A stretch of DNA of 64,000 nucleotides, from assembly GCF_001624695.1 (NCBI RefSeq), contig NZ_JSEP01000006.1, positions 62,001 through 126,000 of the forward strand, in the 5' to 3' direction. This document shows positions 34,743 through 43,685 of this stretch, piece by piece; position 1 is the stretch's first letter, and every line of letters starts with the position of its first letter. Under the pieces are notes generated by a model, which saw only the letters and a list, made by a program, of their open reading frames with translations, had not been told where the DNA came from and did no database searches. The stretch is from Labrenzia sp. OB1 (GTDB lineage Bacteria; Pseudomonadota; Alphaproteobacteria; Rhizobiales; Stappiaceae). The translations under genes were made by a program, and so were the position numbers.

Positions 34743-35567
34743 ATGACCGGACAAATGACCGTTCCATTGCCCGGTGGCGGCCAGATCAACGCCCGGATCG
34801 ACGGGCCGCAGGACGCGCCCCTGGTGGTGTTCTCCAACTCGGTCGCGACCGACCTTTCCATCTGGAAGAACCAGGTCGCAGCGCTTTCGGACCGGTACCG
34901 CGTGCTGTGCTACGACCAGCGCGGCCACGGCGCGTCAAGCGTTTCCCGGGGCCTCATGAGCTTCGACGATTACGGCGCCGACCTTCTGGCGCTTCTGGAG
35001 GCCTGTAACGTCACCACTTGCACATTCGTGGGATTGTCCATGGGTGCCCCCACCGGCCTTGCCGCCCTCACAGCGCGGCCCGAATTGTTCGGCGCTTTCG
35101 TGGTGGTTGACGGGGTTGCGCGGAGCGGGTCGGGACGCGAAGCATTCTGGACGGAGCGGCGTGCAACCGCCCGCTCCGAGGGAATGTCGAGAATCGCCTC
35201 CGACACAGTCGTCCGCTGGCTCCCCGGCGTCGATGCGGAAGCGCAGAATGCACAGGTCCTTTCCGTCATGATCGCCGCGACGCCCGTGGAGGGCTACGCC
35301 GCCGCCACCCAGGCTCTGCAGAGTTACGACTACAGCGCGGTCCTGCCCTCTCTCACATGCCCGTTTCTCGGGATTGCAGGCGAGAAGGACGGGGCTATGC
35401 CCGAAACCATCCGTGCGCAGTTCGCCCCTGTGCCGAACGCGCAATTCGCGGAGATCCCCGGTGCGGGCCATGTGCCCAATTTCCAGGATCCCGATGCTTT
35501 CAATGCCGCGCTGCTTGCGTTTCTCGACGTGCACGCTGCGGCCGACAAATCCAAGGAGCCCCGTTGA
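34743..35567 (+). CDS. Alpha/beta-hydrolase, 3-oxoadipate enol-lactonase-like
   Basis: This 274-residue protein has a complete catalytic set: nucleophile elbow VGLSMGA with Ser, a following GLAALTARPELFGAFVVVDGVA, and a C-terminal PGAGHVPNFQDP holding the His. The overall pattern (LVVFSNSVATDLSIWKNQ; RVLCYDQRGHGASS) resembles PcaD enol-lactonases. It would open a lactone or hydrolyse an ester or thioester. It begins a unit that runs through CoA-transferase 2, the CMD-like, flavin-reductase-like and crotonase genes. AAGG precedes the start. Its stop overlaps the next start (TGATG). Confidence 0.87.
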   Translation: MTGQMTVPLPGGGQINARIDGPQDAPLVVFSNSVATDLSIWKNQVAALSDRYRVLCYDQRGHGASSVSRGLMSFDDYGADLLALLEACNVTTCTFVGLSMGAPTGLAALTARPELFGAFVVVDGVARSGSGREAFWTERRATARSEGMSRIASDTVVRWLPGVDAEAQNAQVLSVMIAATPVEGYAAATQALQSYDYSAVLPSLTCPFLGIAGEKDGAMPETIRAQFAPVPNAQFAEIPGAGHVPNFQDPDAFNAALLAFLDVHAAADKSKEPR

Positions 35568-36757
35568 TGCCCGGCCCGCTTTCGCATGTACGTGTCCTCG
35601 ACCTCAGCCGCATCATGGCAGGGCCGTGGTGCGGCCAGATCCTCGCGGACCTGGGGGCAGACGTCATCAAGGTTGAACGCCTCGGCGCGGGGGACGACAC
35701 CCGGCGCTGGGGGCCGCCCTTCCTGAAGGACAGTGAAGGAAACCCCACGCAGGAAGCCGGCTATTACCTGTCGGTGAACCGGGGCAAACGCTCGGTGGAA
35801 CTCGACCTGAAAAGCCAGGAGGGGCGTGACGCGGTGCGTGCGCTGGCGGCAAATAGCGACATCCTGCTGGAAAACTTCAAGACAGGCACTCTGGAGCGGA
35901 TGGGCCTCGGCTACGAGGACTTGAAAGAGGTCAATCCGGGCCTCGTTTATTGTTCCGTCACAGGCTTCGGCCTGACAGGTCCCCAGGCCCAGGACGCAGC
36001 CTATGATTTCATGATCCAGGGCATGGGCGGACTGATGAGTGTCACCGGCGGACCTGATGACGAACCGGGCGGCGGTCCGCAGAAGGTCGGCGTGCCGATT
36101 GTCGACATCATGACCGGCATGTATGCCGCAATCGGCGTGCTGGCGGCTCTTTCGAACCGCGACAAGACCGGCAAGGGCGAGCATATAGACCTTGCGATGC
36201 TCGACGTATCGGCGGCCATGCTAGCGAACCAGGCGATGAACTTCCTGGTCTCCGGCCAGAAGCCGGTCCGCCGCGGGAACCGTCACCCGAATATCCAGCC
36301 GCAGAACGTTTATCCGGTCGCCGACGGCTTTATCGTGCTTGCGGTTGGCAACGACGGGCAGTTTCGCAAGTTCGCCGAGGTCATCGGCCATCCCGATCTG
36401 GCAGACGAGCCGAAATTCGCCACCAACGCCGCCCGGGTCGAGAACCTGGAAGAGCTTGAAGGCCTGCTGATCAAGGCGCTGGCTGGCCGGACAATCGCCC
36501 AGTGGTGCGAAGCCTTCGCAGCAGCAGGCGTGCCCTCCGGACCGATCAACACCATCGACCGTGTGTTCGAGGAACCGCAGATACAGCACCGCAAGATGCT
36601 GCGCGACATTCCGCACCCGCTGTCCGGCACCGTCAAACAGGTGGTCAGCCCGCTCAATTTCCGCAACGCGCCGCTCGCCTTCGACAAGGCGCCGCCGTTG
36701 CTGGGGGAACATACCGAAGAAGTGCTTTCGGCACTCGGACTGGGAGAGACGCAGTAA
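35567..36757 (+). CDS. Class III CoA-transferase, copy 2
   Basis: The start ATG 35567 shares a base with the preceding stop; the upstream open frame is a shadow. The 396-residue protein opens with RVLDLSRIMAGPWCGQILADLGADVIKVE, continues with LLENFKTGTLERMGL, and has the likely catalytic Asp in LAMLDVSAAML. It resembles copy 1 closely in the N-terminal third but differs further on, so the two probably act on different acids or donors. A succinyl-CoA:dicarboxylate CoA-transferase is the most likely role. It is coupled to the CMD-like gene by a shared base. Confidence 0.9.
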   Translation: MPGPLSHVRVLDLSRIMAGPWCGQILADLGADVIKVERLGAGDDTRRWGPPFLKDSEGNPTQEAGYYLSVNRGKRSVELDLKSQEGRDAVRALAANSDILLENFKTGTLERMGLGYEDLKEVNPGLVYCSVTGFGLTGPQAQDAAYDFMIQGMGGLMSVTGGPDDEPGGGPQKVGVPIVDIMTGMYAAIGVLAALSNRDKTGKGEHIDLAMLDVSAAMLANQAMNFLVSGQKPVRRGNRHPNIQPQNVYPVADGFIVLAVGNDGQFRKFAEVIGHPDLADEPKFATNAARVENLEELEGLLIKALAGRTIAQWCEAFAAAGVPSGPINTIDRVFEEPQIQHRKMLRDIPHPLSGTVKQVVSPLNFRNAPLAFDKAPPLLGEHTEEVLSALGLGETQ

Positions 36758-37380
36758 TGAAGAATGGCCATGGCACACCTGTCGGCGGCGGACGGATCAG
36801 CTTTCCGACCCCCGAAACCATGACCGAAGCGCAGCGCGTGGTCTATGAGCAGATCGTGTCCGGTCCGCGCCGGACACTTGTCGGCCCCTTGCGCGCGGCG
36901 CTGCATAACCCGGAGCTGGCCGACCGCTGGCAGCGGCTCGGGCAGGTGCTGCGGTTCGAAACATCCCTGCCCACGCGCCTGTCGGAGTTGGCCATCCTCG
37001 TGACCGCGCGGCGCTGGAACAGCGGGCTGGAATGGACGATCCATGCCTCCGACGCCACCCGTGCCGGACTGGACGCCGATATCATCGACTCCATCCGTCT
37101 GGGAGAGGTGCCCGACTTCGGAGCGGATGCGGAAGGCAGCGAGGTCTATGCCTTCGCCGGACAGCTGGTGCAGAAGGGCGACGTGGAGCCAGGCACCTAT
37201 GCCGGGATCGTTTCCCGTTGGGGTGAAGTCGGCGCGGTCGAACTGACAGCGGTCATCGGTTATTACTCCATGGTGGCGATGACGCTGAACGTCCACCGCA
37301 TTCCCTTGCCGGAGGGCATGACCTCCTCGCTGCCCGTGGACCCCGGCAAGCTGGCCGAGATCCCGGGCACCGGCGCCTGA
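36757..37380 (+). CDS. Carboxymuconolactone decarboxylase (CMD) family protein
   Basis: Starts at ATG 36757, overlapping the CoA-transferase stop by one base, and encodes 207 residues. The CMD-type core contains RLSELAILVTARRWNSGLEWTIHASDATRAGLD. It lacks the CxxC of AhpD-type peroxidases, so a decarboxylase or another hydrolytic/isomerase role is more likely than a peroxidase. A second helical repeat (ELTAVIGYYSMVAMTLNVH) follows. With the enol-lactonase-like neighbour it recalls the pcaC/pcaD pair of the protocatechuate pathway, but no other pca gene is present apart from the thiolase, so the analogy may be only at family level. Confidence 0.85.
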   Translation: MKNGHGTPVGGGRISFPTPETMTEAQRVVYEQIVSGPRRTLVGPLRAALHNPELADRWQRLGQVLRFETSLPTRLSELAILVTARRWNSGLEWTIHASDATRAGLDADIIDSIRLGEVPDFGADAEGSEVYAFAGQLVQKGDVEPGTYAGIVSRWGEVGAVELTAVIGYYSMVAMTLNVHRIPLPEGMTSSLPVDPGKLAEIPGTGA

Positions 37381-37402
37381 GGCTCAAAGCGGAGCACACC
37401 TC

Positions 37403-38014
37403 ATGTTTTACGACCCTCGAAGCGAGGATCACGGGCTGTCGCACAATCCGTGGATGGCCCTGATCGTGCCGCGGCCGATTGCCTGGATCTCCACCGCGGC
37501 GAAGGACGGCAGGCCTAATCTCGCGCCTTACAGCGCCTTCAACACCGTCGCCTCCAATCCGCCCTTCGTCATGTTCTCCTCCGATGGCCAGAAGCACAGC
37601 ATCGCCAATGCCGAGGCGACCGGCTGTTTCTGTGTCAACATTGTCAGTTACGCCTTGCGTGAGAAGATGAACCAGTCCTCCGCCCCCTTCCCGGCCGAAG
37701 TGGACGAGTTCGCGGCTGCCGAAGTTGCGTCGGAACCCTGCACCAACATTCCCTGCCTTCGGGTGGCCGCCGCGCCAGTTTCGATAGAATGCCGGCTGTC
37801 GCAGATCGTCGACCTGTCCCCGTCGACAGGAGCCTCCTGCAACAACCGGGTGGTTTTCGGCGAGGTGGTGGGAATTCATATTGACGAGAGCGTGCTGCGC
37901 GACGGCAAGGTGGACATAGACCTCATGCAACCGCTCGCGCGGCTGGGGTATCGTGACTACAGCGTCACCAGCCGTTCCTTCGAAATGCCGCGCCCGGTAC
38001 CGTCCGAACACTGA
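37403..38014 (+). CDS. Flavin reductase-like, FMN-binding split-barrel protein
   Basis: This 203-residue protein has the flavin-reductase-like fold: PRPIAWISTAAKDGRPNLAPYSAFN at the N-terminus, where the Ser/Asn-rich loop holds FMN phosphate, PPFVMFSSDG, and a later CFCVNIVSYALREKMN. The family includes flavin reductases that serve two-component monooxygenases as well as FMN-binding proteins of unknown role. No two-component monooxygenase is in the window, so its partner is unclear. It lies 22 bp after the CMD-like gene and 30 bp before the crotonase. Confidence 0.83.
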   Translation: MFYDPRSEDHGLSHNPWMALIVPRPIAWISTAAKDGRPNLAPYSAFNTVASNPPFVMFSSDGQKHSIANAEATGCFCVNIVSYALREKMNQSSAPFPAEVDEFAAAEVASEPCTNIPCLRVAAAPVSIECRLSQIVDLSPSTGASCNNRVVFGEVVGIHIDESVLRDGKVDIDLMQPLARLGYRDYSVTSRSFEMPRPVPSEH

Positions 38015-38044
38015 TCCACGCGCCCACAGGCAGGAGACACGCCC

Positions 38045-38812
38045 ATGAGCAGCTACGAAACCCTTACGCTGGACGTAAACGACTTCATCGCCACGATCAC
38101 CATCAGCCGCCCGCCGGTGAATGCGCAGAACAACCGTTTCCGCGAGGAACTGGTCGAAGTGATCGATGCGCTCGGTGACCGGAAGGACGTGCGCGCCATT
38201 GTGCTCACCGGCGAAGGAAAGGCTTTTTCGGCCGGTGCCGATCTTTCCGAACGTCCCACGCAGGAGCCGGGGCATTACACAGCGCATAACCGCCGGGTCA
38301 GGGCCAGTTTCGACTGCCTTCTGGAGTGTCCCAAGCCGATCATCGCGGCCGTCAACGGGGCTGCCATAGGCGCGGGCTGCGTGACCGCCCTCTGCTGCGA
38401 CATCCTCATTGTTTCGGAAAAGGGCTTTCTGCAGATGACCGAGGTGATGGTCGGTCTCGCCGGAGGTGTCGCCCATGTGCGTCGGCACCTGGGCGAAAGC
38501 GACGCCCGGATGATGATCTACACAGCCCGCAGGGTCTACGGCAGCGAGCTTGTGCGCATGAACGCCGCCTCGGCCTGCGTGGCGCCGGAAGCGCTGATGG
38601 AGACCGCCCGGGGCATCGCCGCTGACATTGCCAAAGCCAGTCCTTCAGCCGTGCGCGCGGCGAAAAAATCGTTCCAGGTGACGGAAGAAATGTCGATCTA
38701 CGACGGCTACCGGTTCGAACAGGGCCAGACCAAGGCGCTCTCCACCTCCGAAGACACAGCCGAGGCAATGGCAGCCTTCCGCGAAAAGCGTGCCCCCGTG
38801 TTCAAGACCTGA
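38045..38812 (+). CDS. Enoyl-CoA hydratase/isomerase (crotonase) family protein
   Basis: This 255-residue protein has the crotonase fold with the CoA/oxyanion-hole segments GKAFSAGADLSE and NGAAIGAGCVTALCCD. Hydratases normally have Glu at the second position of GGGCE; here that residue is Val (GAGCV), while the second catalytic Glu is kept (LQMTEVMVG). It may therefore be an isomerase, hydrolase or C-C lyase of the superfamily and not a classical hydratase. CAGGAGA precedes the ATG. It is the last gene of the plus-strand arm, converging with the GntR gene across 25 bp. Confidence 0.86.
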   Translation: MSSYETLTLDVNDFIATITISRPPVNAQNNRFREELVEVIDALGDRKDVRAIVLTGEGKAFSAGADLSERPTQEPGHYTAHNRRVRASFDCLLECPKPIIAAVNGAAIGAGCVTALCCDILIVSEKGFLQMTEVMVGLAGGVAHVRRHLGESDARMMIYTARRVYGSELVRMNAASACVAPEALMETARGIAADIAKASPSAVRAAKKSFQVTEEMSIYDGYRFEQGQTKALSTSEDTAEAMAAFREKRAPVFKT

Positions 38813-38837
38813 GGTCGACAAGACCCGTGGCGGTGCT

Positions 38838-39590
38838 CTAACGCAGCTTGACCTCGATCTTCATCATGTCGCCGCGATAGATACCGTTGGCGAGAAGGAT
38901 GATGTCGCCGTTCTGGTTCACCGCAATGCGCTGAACGCGCGCTATCGGGTCGCCGATGGACATGTTGAGATGCGTTGCGGTTTCCAGGTCGGCTGAGCCG
39001 ATGGTCACGATCTGGTTGGCGTTCGTCACCGTCTGACCGGGGATATCCGCCACCAGCCGCATGGCGGTGACCCTGGTATAATTTTCTTCCGGGATATGTT
39101 CACAGATCCGCTCGTCGACAAAGACATCGGCCAGCAGGAAGGCCTGTCCGTTCCGGGTATGCTTGCGCTGCAAATGGCGGTAGGACGGCGCCGCATTGCC
39201 CATGTCACCTTCATGACGCGGAAGATGTGCGCCGGACTCCACGCCCAGGATCTCGATCGTCGCGTTGTCGCGCGCGATCAGCATGCCGGTCCAGTCGGTC
39301 TTGACCTCGCACCACAGGTCACGCTTGGGGCGCTCCACGACAAAGGTGCCCTTGGCGCGATAGCGCTCGATCAGGCCTTCCTTTTCGAGGATGTCGAGCG
39401 ACTGGCGGATTGTCATTGTCGCGACGCCGCACTGATCGGCGAGTTCCTTCACCGTGGGGATCTGGCTGCCGACATCCCACTCGCCGCTCTCGATCCGCTG
39501 GCGGAACAGGCTGGCGAGCTGGATGTAGCGCGAGACATTGCTCTTCTGCAACGCCTGCACGGTCGCGTTGTTTGACTTCACGTCTGCCAT
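38838..39590 (-). CDS. GntR-family regulator, HutC/UTRA type
   Basis: This 250-residue protein has an N-terminal winged helix-turn-helix (YIQLASLFRQRIESGEWDVG, then PTVKELADQCGVATMTIRQSLDILEKEGLIERYRAKGTFV) and a C-terminal UTRA effector domain (about 105-245). UTRA regulators bind small carboxylates, sugars or fatty acids. It lies between the two converging arms of the island, and a candidate operator (site F) is upstream of its own start. GAGGGAG supports the ATG. I infer that it controls the 25.8-48.9 kb island and itself, because a related AT-rich dyad recurs at the promoters there. Confidence 0.9.
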   Translation of the reverse strand: MADVKSNNATVQALQKSNVSRYIQLASLFRQRIESGEWDVGSQIPTVKELADQCGVATMTIRQSLDILEKEGLIERYRAKGTFVVERPKRDLWCEVKTDWTGMLIARDNATIEILGVESGAHLPRHEGDMGNAAPSYRHLQRKHTRNGQAFLLADVFVDERICEHIPEENYTRVTAMRLVADIPGQTVTNANQIVTIGSADLETATHLNMSIGDPIARVQRIAVNQNGDIILLANGIYRGDMMKIEVKLR

Positions 39591-39645
39591 AAGGCTCCCT
39601 CATTTCGTTCCCCTTCAGGGTAAAGGGACCGGCAGGCGCTATCAA

Positions 39646-39668
39646 TCATAAAATCTAGTTTTAATACT
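39646..39668. promoter_or_regulatory. Island operator candidate F (upstream of gntR)
   Basis: On the minus strand it reads AAAACTA, a 7-bp spacer and TGATTGAT, and shares TATGATT with sites B and D. The one-base longer spacer makes it a weaker match. It is 56 bp upstream of the GntR start and would allow autoregulation. Confidence 0.35.
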
Positions 39669-39690
39669 TTTTACTGGTGTCGGCAGACGT

Positions 39691-40347
39691 TCAAAAGGTC
39701 AGATGTCCCCTGGTCAGGTCACCGGCGCCGCTGTCCTGATCGTCCACAACCGCTGTGGCAACAACCGAAGAGCGCTTCGCCATGCGGGCTTCCAGTGCCG
39801 ACAGCGCCGGAAAATGATCGCGCCACTGGCAATCGGGCCAACGGAAATCAAGTTGCCCGAGGGCTGAGATAAGCGCGATATGGCCTATGCCGAAGGGGGC
39901 AGCCTCCAGCAAGGGCGCTTCCTTTTCAAGCCGGGCCATCGCGGCGCGGGCCTTGGTCAGCCAACCGTCGGTGACCGCCTGCCACGGGCCACTCTCGCGT
40001 GACAGTTCCGTGCGCCAGATCAGCAGAATATCTGTCAGCCCGTCGGCCAGCGCCTGCCAGCGGAGCTGGTCGAGCCGCGCCAGCGGATCGGCGGGGAAAA
40101 GGCCGGTTCCCGACCTCATGTCGAGATATTCGCAGATCACCCGGCTGTCGAAGACGCTCTTGCCGTCTTCCGTCACCAGCACCGGGATCTTGCCGAGCGG
40201 ATTGTCGGGCATCACCTGCTCGTTGGGCGGCAGATGAACCGCCACCACGGATCGCGTGCATTCCACCTCGTCGAGCAGTCCGGTTTCATGCAGCGCAATC
40301 ATCACCTTGCGGACGAAAGGCGAGCGGGGGGACCAATGCAGTTTCAT
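39691..40347 (-). CDS. Glutathione S-transferase family protein
   Basis: The protein has 218 residues from the second of two consecutive ATGs; the first would add one Met. A thioredoxin-fold N-domain (LHWSPRSPFVRKVMIALHETG, then DNPLGKIPVL and VFDSRVICEYLD, the glutathione gamma-Glu contact) is followed by a helical C-domain. The first segment has Ser where Cys- or Tyr-type catalytic residues are often found. In aromatic and dicarboxylate pathways such enzymes can isomerise maleyl-type compounds or detoxify intermediates. It is the last gene of the minus-strand catabolic operon and follows the thiolase directly. Confidence 0.88.
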   Translation of the reverse strand: MKLHWSPRSPFVRKVMIALHETGLLDEVECTRSVVAVHLPPNEQVMPDNPLGKIPVLVTEDGKSVFDSRVICEYLDMRSGTGLFPADPLARLDQLRWQALADGLTDILLIWRTELSRESGPWQAVTDGWLTKARAAMARLEKEAPLLEAAPFGIGHIALISALGQLDFRWPDCQWRDHFPALSALEARMAKRSSVVATAVVDDQDSGAGDLTRGHLTF

Positions 40348-40351
40348 CATT

Positions 40352-41554
40352 TCACACCGCCTCCAGCGATATCGCTATGCCCTGCCCCACACCGATACAC
40401 ATGGTGGCGAGCGCTGTTTTACCTTCACCGCGAGCGAGCGCGCGTGCGGCCGTTCCGGTGATCCGTGCACCGGACATGCCAAGCGGATGGCCAAGCGCGA
40501 TTGCTCCGCCGCGCGGGTTCACATGATCCGCATCGTCCGGCACCCCGAGACGGCGCAGGACCGCCAGCGCCTGACTGGCGAAGGCTTCGTTCAGTTCGAT
40601 TACATCGAAATCACCGGGCGACAGGCCGAGCCGGCCGCAGAGCTTCTCCGTCGCCGGTGCCGGGCCGATCCCCATGATCCGCGGCGCCACACCGGCCGTC
40701 GCCCCGCCCGTAATGCGGGCAAGCGGCGTCAATCCGTGGCGTTTCGCCCCTTCCGCAGTCGCCAGGATCAGCGCCGCCGCGCCGTCATTCACGCCGGACG
40801 CATTGCCCGCCGTCACCGAGCCGCCTTGTCGGAAAGGCGCTGAAAGCGCGGCCAGCTTTTCCGCGGTGGTCGCACGCGGGTGCTCATCCGTGTCGAAGAT
40901 GACCGGTTCTCCCCTGCGCTGGGGAACGGCAACCGGAACGATCTCTTCGCTCAGCACGCCGGAGGCTATCGCCGCAGCAGCCCGGTTCTGCGACCTGAGC
41001 GCAAAGGCGTCCTGATCCTCGCGCGAGACACCGAACTCCTCCGCCACGTTCTCCGCCGTTTCGGGCATTGAATCCGTACCGTAAACCCGGTCCATTTCCG
41101 GGTTGATGAAGCGCCAGCCGATGGTCGTGTCTTCCATCGCGCTCTGACGGGAAAATGCGCTGGTGGCCTTGGGCACGACGAAGGGCGCGCGGCTCATGCT
41201 TTCAACACCGCCGGCGATGGCCAACTCGCCCTCGCCGACCGCCAACCGCCGCCATGCGGACAAGACGGCATCCATTCCCGAGCCGCAGAGGCGGTTGATC
41301 GTAGTACCGGATACGGTCTCCGGCAGACCGGCCAGCAGCAACGCCATGCGCGCGACGCTGCGGTTGTCCTCGCCGGCCTGGTTGGCACAGCCATAGATGA
41401 CGTCGACGATGGCATCCCAGTCGAGATCCATATGGCGATCGCGAAGGGCCTTCAGCGGCAGTGCTGCCAGATCGTCGGTGCGGATAGACGACAGGCTGCC
41501 GCCGTAGCGGCCGATCAGGGTGCGGATGTAGTCGCAGATATAGACGGCCTGCAT
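40352..41554 (-). CDS. Acetyl-CoA acyltransferase (thiolase, PcaF/PimB-like)
   Basis: This 400-residue thiolase has the acyl-accepting cysteine in NRLCGSGMDAVLSA, the His in GGAIALGHPLGMSGARI and the second cysteine in ATMCIGVGQGIA. DGAAALIL and the N-terminal YICDYIRTLIGRYGG are also typical. The overall pattern resembles PcaF/PaaJ-type 3-oxoadipyl-CoA thiolases. In this operon it would make the final cleavage of a 3-oxoacyl-CoA after the bifunctional hydratase/dehydrogenase. AGGAGA precedes the ATG; it starts 3 bp after the FadB-like stop. Confidence 0.92.
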   Translation of the reverse strand: MQAVYICDYIRTLIGRYGGSLSSIRTDDLAALPLKALRDRHMDLDWDAIVDVIYGCANQAGEDNRSVARMALLLAGLPETVSGTTINRLCGSGMDAVLSAWRRLAVGEGELAIAGGVESMSRAPFVVPKATSAFSRQSAMEDTTIGWRFINPEMDRVYGTDSMPETAENVAEEFGVSREDQDAFALRSQNRAAAAIASGVLSEEIVPVAVPQRRGEPVIFDTDEHPRATTAEKLAALSAPFRQGGSVTAGNASGVNDGAAALILATAEGAKRHGLTPLARITGGATAGVAPRIMGIGPAPATEKLCGRLGLSPGDFDVIELNEAFASQALAVLRRLGVPDDADHVNPRGGAIALGHPLGMSGARITGTAARALARGEGKTALATMCIGVGQGIAISLEAV

Positions 41555-41557
41555 CGC

Positions 41558-43648
41558 TCAGCTCTCCTGTGGGATTTCAATCTGGTCAAGAATTCTGTCC
41601 ACCGGCCCGCTTCGATGCCCTGGCCCGACGGCCTCGGCCAGGGCATCGAGATCGGCGCATAGCGCCGCCGGGTCCTGCTGGCATGCCCAGTAAAGCGGTC
41701 CGCCCAGCCAGCGAGGAAAGCCGTAACCGTTCGCCAGCGCCACATCGACATCGGACGCACGCTGCGCGATGCCCTCGTCCAGAAGACAGGCCGCCTCGTT
41801 CACGATGGCGGCCAAAAGCTGGCGCTGGATGGTCTGTGCATCGAAGCCGCGCGCCGTTACACCGGCCTCAGTCCTTGCGGCCTCGATCAGGTTCGCGACT
41901 TCCGGGTCCGGCTGCGCCTTGCCCGACGTATAGTCGTACCAGCCCTTGCCGGTCTTGCGTCCCAGCCGGCCGGCTTCGCACAGCCGGTCGGGAATGGTGA
42001 CATAACGGGCTTGCGGGTTCCGCGTTGCGGCCTGCCGCTTGCGCATGGCCCAGGCGATGTCGAGGCCCGACATGTCGGAGACCGCGAACGGCCCCATGGC
42101 GAAGCCGAAAGATGTCACGGCCGCATCGACCGCTTGCGGGGACGCACCATCCAGCACCAGAAGCTCGGCCCGGCGGCGATAGGCGGCATAGATGCGGTTG
42201 CCGATGAAGCCTTCTTCAACGCGGGCAACGACGGGTTGCTTGCCCAGCTTGCGCGCCAGTTTCAGCCCGGTTGCCAGAACGGCATCGGAAGTCGCATCAG
42301 TGCGCACGACCTCCAGCAGCTTCATGATATCGGCTGGACTGAAGAAATGCAGACCAAGCACCCGTTCGGGCCGCGCCAGCTCCGCCACCATGTCATCGAT
42401 ATCGAGATAGGACGTATTCGTGGCGATAATCGCCTCGGGCGAAAGAACCGCTTGAAGGCGTCTCAGAACGTCCTTCTTGACCTGCATGTCCTCAAACACC
42501 GCTTCGATGACGAGATCGCAACCGCTCAAGGCGGAATAGTCCACTGCGCCGCTCAGCGCCACCTTGCGGGCATCTGCTGTCTCGGCATCCAGCCGCCCCT
42601 TGCGGACTTGATCCTCAAGGTTGGCGGCAATCTTTTCCATCGACGCTGCCAGCGCGGCCTCGTCGCGTTCGATCAGGACAACGGGAAGTCCGGCAGCAAG
42701 AAACGCCCGGACGATGCCCTGCCCCATCGTGCCGCCGCCGATCACGGCGACGCTCGTCACGGCACGGGCAGCCGACATGTCGAGCCCGTCTACGGCGGCG
42801 GCCTTGCGTTCGGCGAAAAACAGGTATCGCAATGCGACGGCATCCGCGCTCAATCGCAGCTCCTGAAAGACGGCACGTTCATCGGCAAGCGCTGCCTCCG
42901 CGTTTCCGGCGGAGGCTTTCACCAGCCGTATCGCTTCGTCGACGTTGGGCCGTCCCTTGCCACGCCTGAGCGCCGCCACAGCTGCAGCCTCGATGACCTC
43001 GTCCGGTTCCTCCGGCGGGGTCAGGTTCCTGGCGATCCGCTTGGGACGCTGTTCCTGAAGGAATGCCATTGCAGCTTCCAGCAGATCGCCCTCAGCGAGG
43101 GCATCGACCAGCCCGATGTCATGCGCCCTGGTTGCCGGAATACGCGCGGCGCGACAAATAAGGTCGATTGCCAGGGCACGGCCCACAAGACGCGGCAGAC
43201 GCTGGGTGCCTCCCGCGCCGGGAACGAACCCCAGACTTACCTCCGGCAGACCCACTTCGGTGGCAGGCGCGGCGATGCGATAATCGCAGCCCAGCGAGAG
43301 CTCCAGCCCGCCGCCAAGGGCCACACCGTGCAGCGCAGCCACCACCGGGAAAGGTGCTTGCTCCAGCGCGGCGATCACATTGGGGAGTTCCGGCCAGACC
43401 AGCGGCTTGCCGAATTCGCGCAGATCCGATCCTGCGACGAAGCAACGGCCTGCTCCGATGAGCACCGCACCGCTCGCTCCGGCAGCTTGAGCGGCCTGAA
43501 TCCCTTCGACAATGCCCTTGCGCACTGAATGAGATCCGGTATTCACCGGCGGATTGTCGATGGTCAGAACGGCGATTTCACCTTGCATGGCGAATTTCAC
43601 CTGCCCGGGGGACTGGTGAGGCGTTTTTTCCGTAACGATTTTATTCAC
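41558..43648 (-). CDS. Bifunctional enoyl-CoA hydratase / 3-hydroxyacyl-CoA dehydrogenase (PimF/FadB-like)
   Basis: This 696-residue protein has an N-terminal crotonase domain (about 15-195) with both catalytic glutamates kept in ALGGGLELSLGCD and VGLPEVSLG, and a 3-hydroxyacyl-CoA dehydrogenase part from about 300 (VAVIGGGTMGQGIVRAFLAAG, then HFFSPADIMKLLEVV with the catalytic His, and EEGFIGNRI). The length and domain order are those of PimF-type enzymes from dicarboxylate (pimelate/adipate) beta-oxidation as well as peroxisomal-type multifunctional enzymes. It performs the two middle steps between the acyl-CoA dehydrogenase pair and the thiolase. It is flanked by the thiolase (3 bp) and a hydrolase-fold gene. 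Confidence 0.92.
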   Translation of the reverse strand: MNKIVTEKTPHQSPGQVKFAMQGEIAVLTIDNPPVNTGSHSVRKGIVEGIQAAQAAGASGAVLIGAGRCFVAGSDLREFGKPLVWPELPNVIAALEQAPFPVVAALHGVALGGGLELSLGCDYRIAAPATEVGLPEVSLGFVPGAGGTQRLPRLVGRALAIDLICRAARIPATRAHDIGLVDALAEGDLLEAAMAFLQEQRPKRIARNLTPPEEPDEVIEAAAVAALRRGKGRPNVDEAIRLVKASAGNAEAALADERAVFQELRLSADAVALRYLFFAERKAAAVDGLDMSAARAVTSVAVIGGGTMGQGIVRAFLAAGLPVVLIERDEAALAASMEKIAANLEDQVRKGRLDAETADARKVALSGAVDYSALSGCDLVIEAVFEDMQVKKDVLRRLQAVLSPEAIIATNTSYLDIDDMVAELARPERVLGLHFFSPADIMKLLEVVRTDATSDAVLATGLKLARKLGKQPVVARVEEGFIGNRIYAAYRRRAELLVLDGASPQAVDAAVTSFGFAMGPFAVSDMSGLDIAWAMRKRQAATRNPQARYVTIPDRLCEAGRLGRKTGKGWYDYTSGKAQPDPEVANLIEAARTEAGVTARGFDAQTIQRQLLAAIVNEAACLLDEGIAQRASDVDVALANGYGFPRWLGGPLYWACQQDPAALCADLDALAEAVGPGHRSGPVDRILDQIEIPQES

Positions 43649-43685
43649 GTCTCTCGCACTTTCGTTTCTTGATTTGCGTGCCTGA

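Noticed and set aside
36757-37380. Assignment of the CMD-family gene as pcaC of the protocatechuate pathway
   Set aside because: No dioxygenase, cycloisomerase or oxoadipate CoA-transferase subunits of the pca set are present, so only family level is justified.
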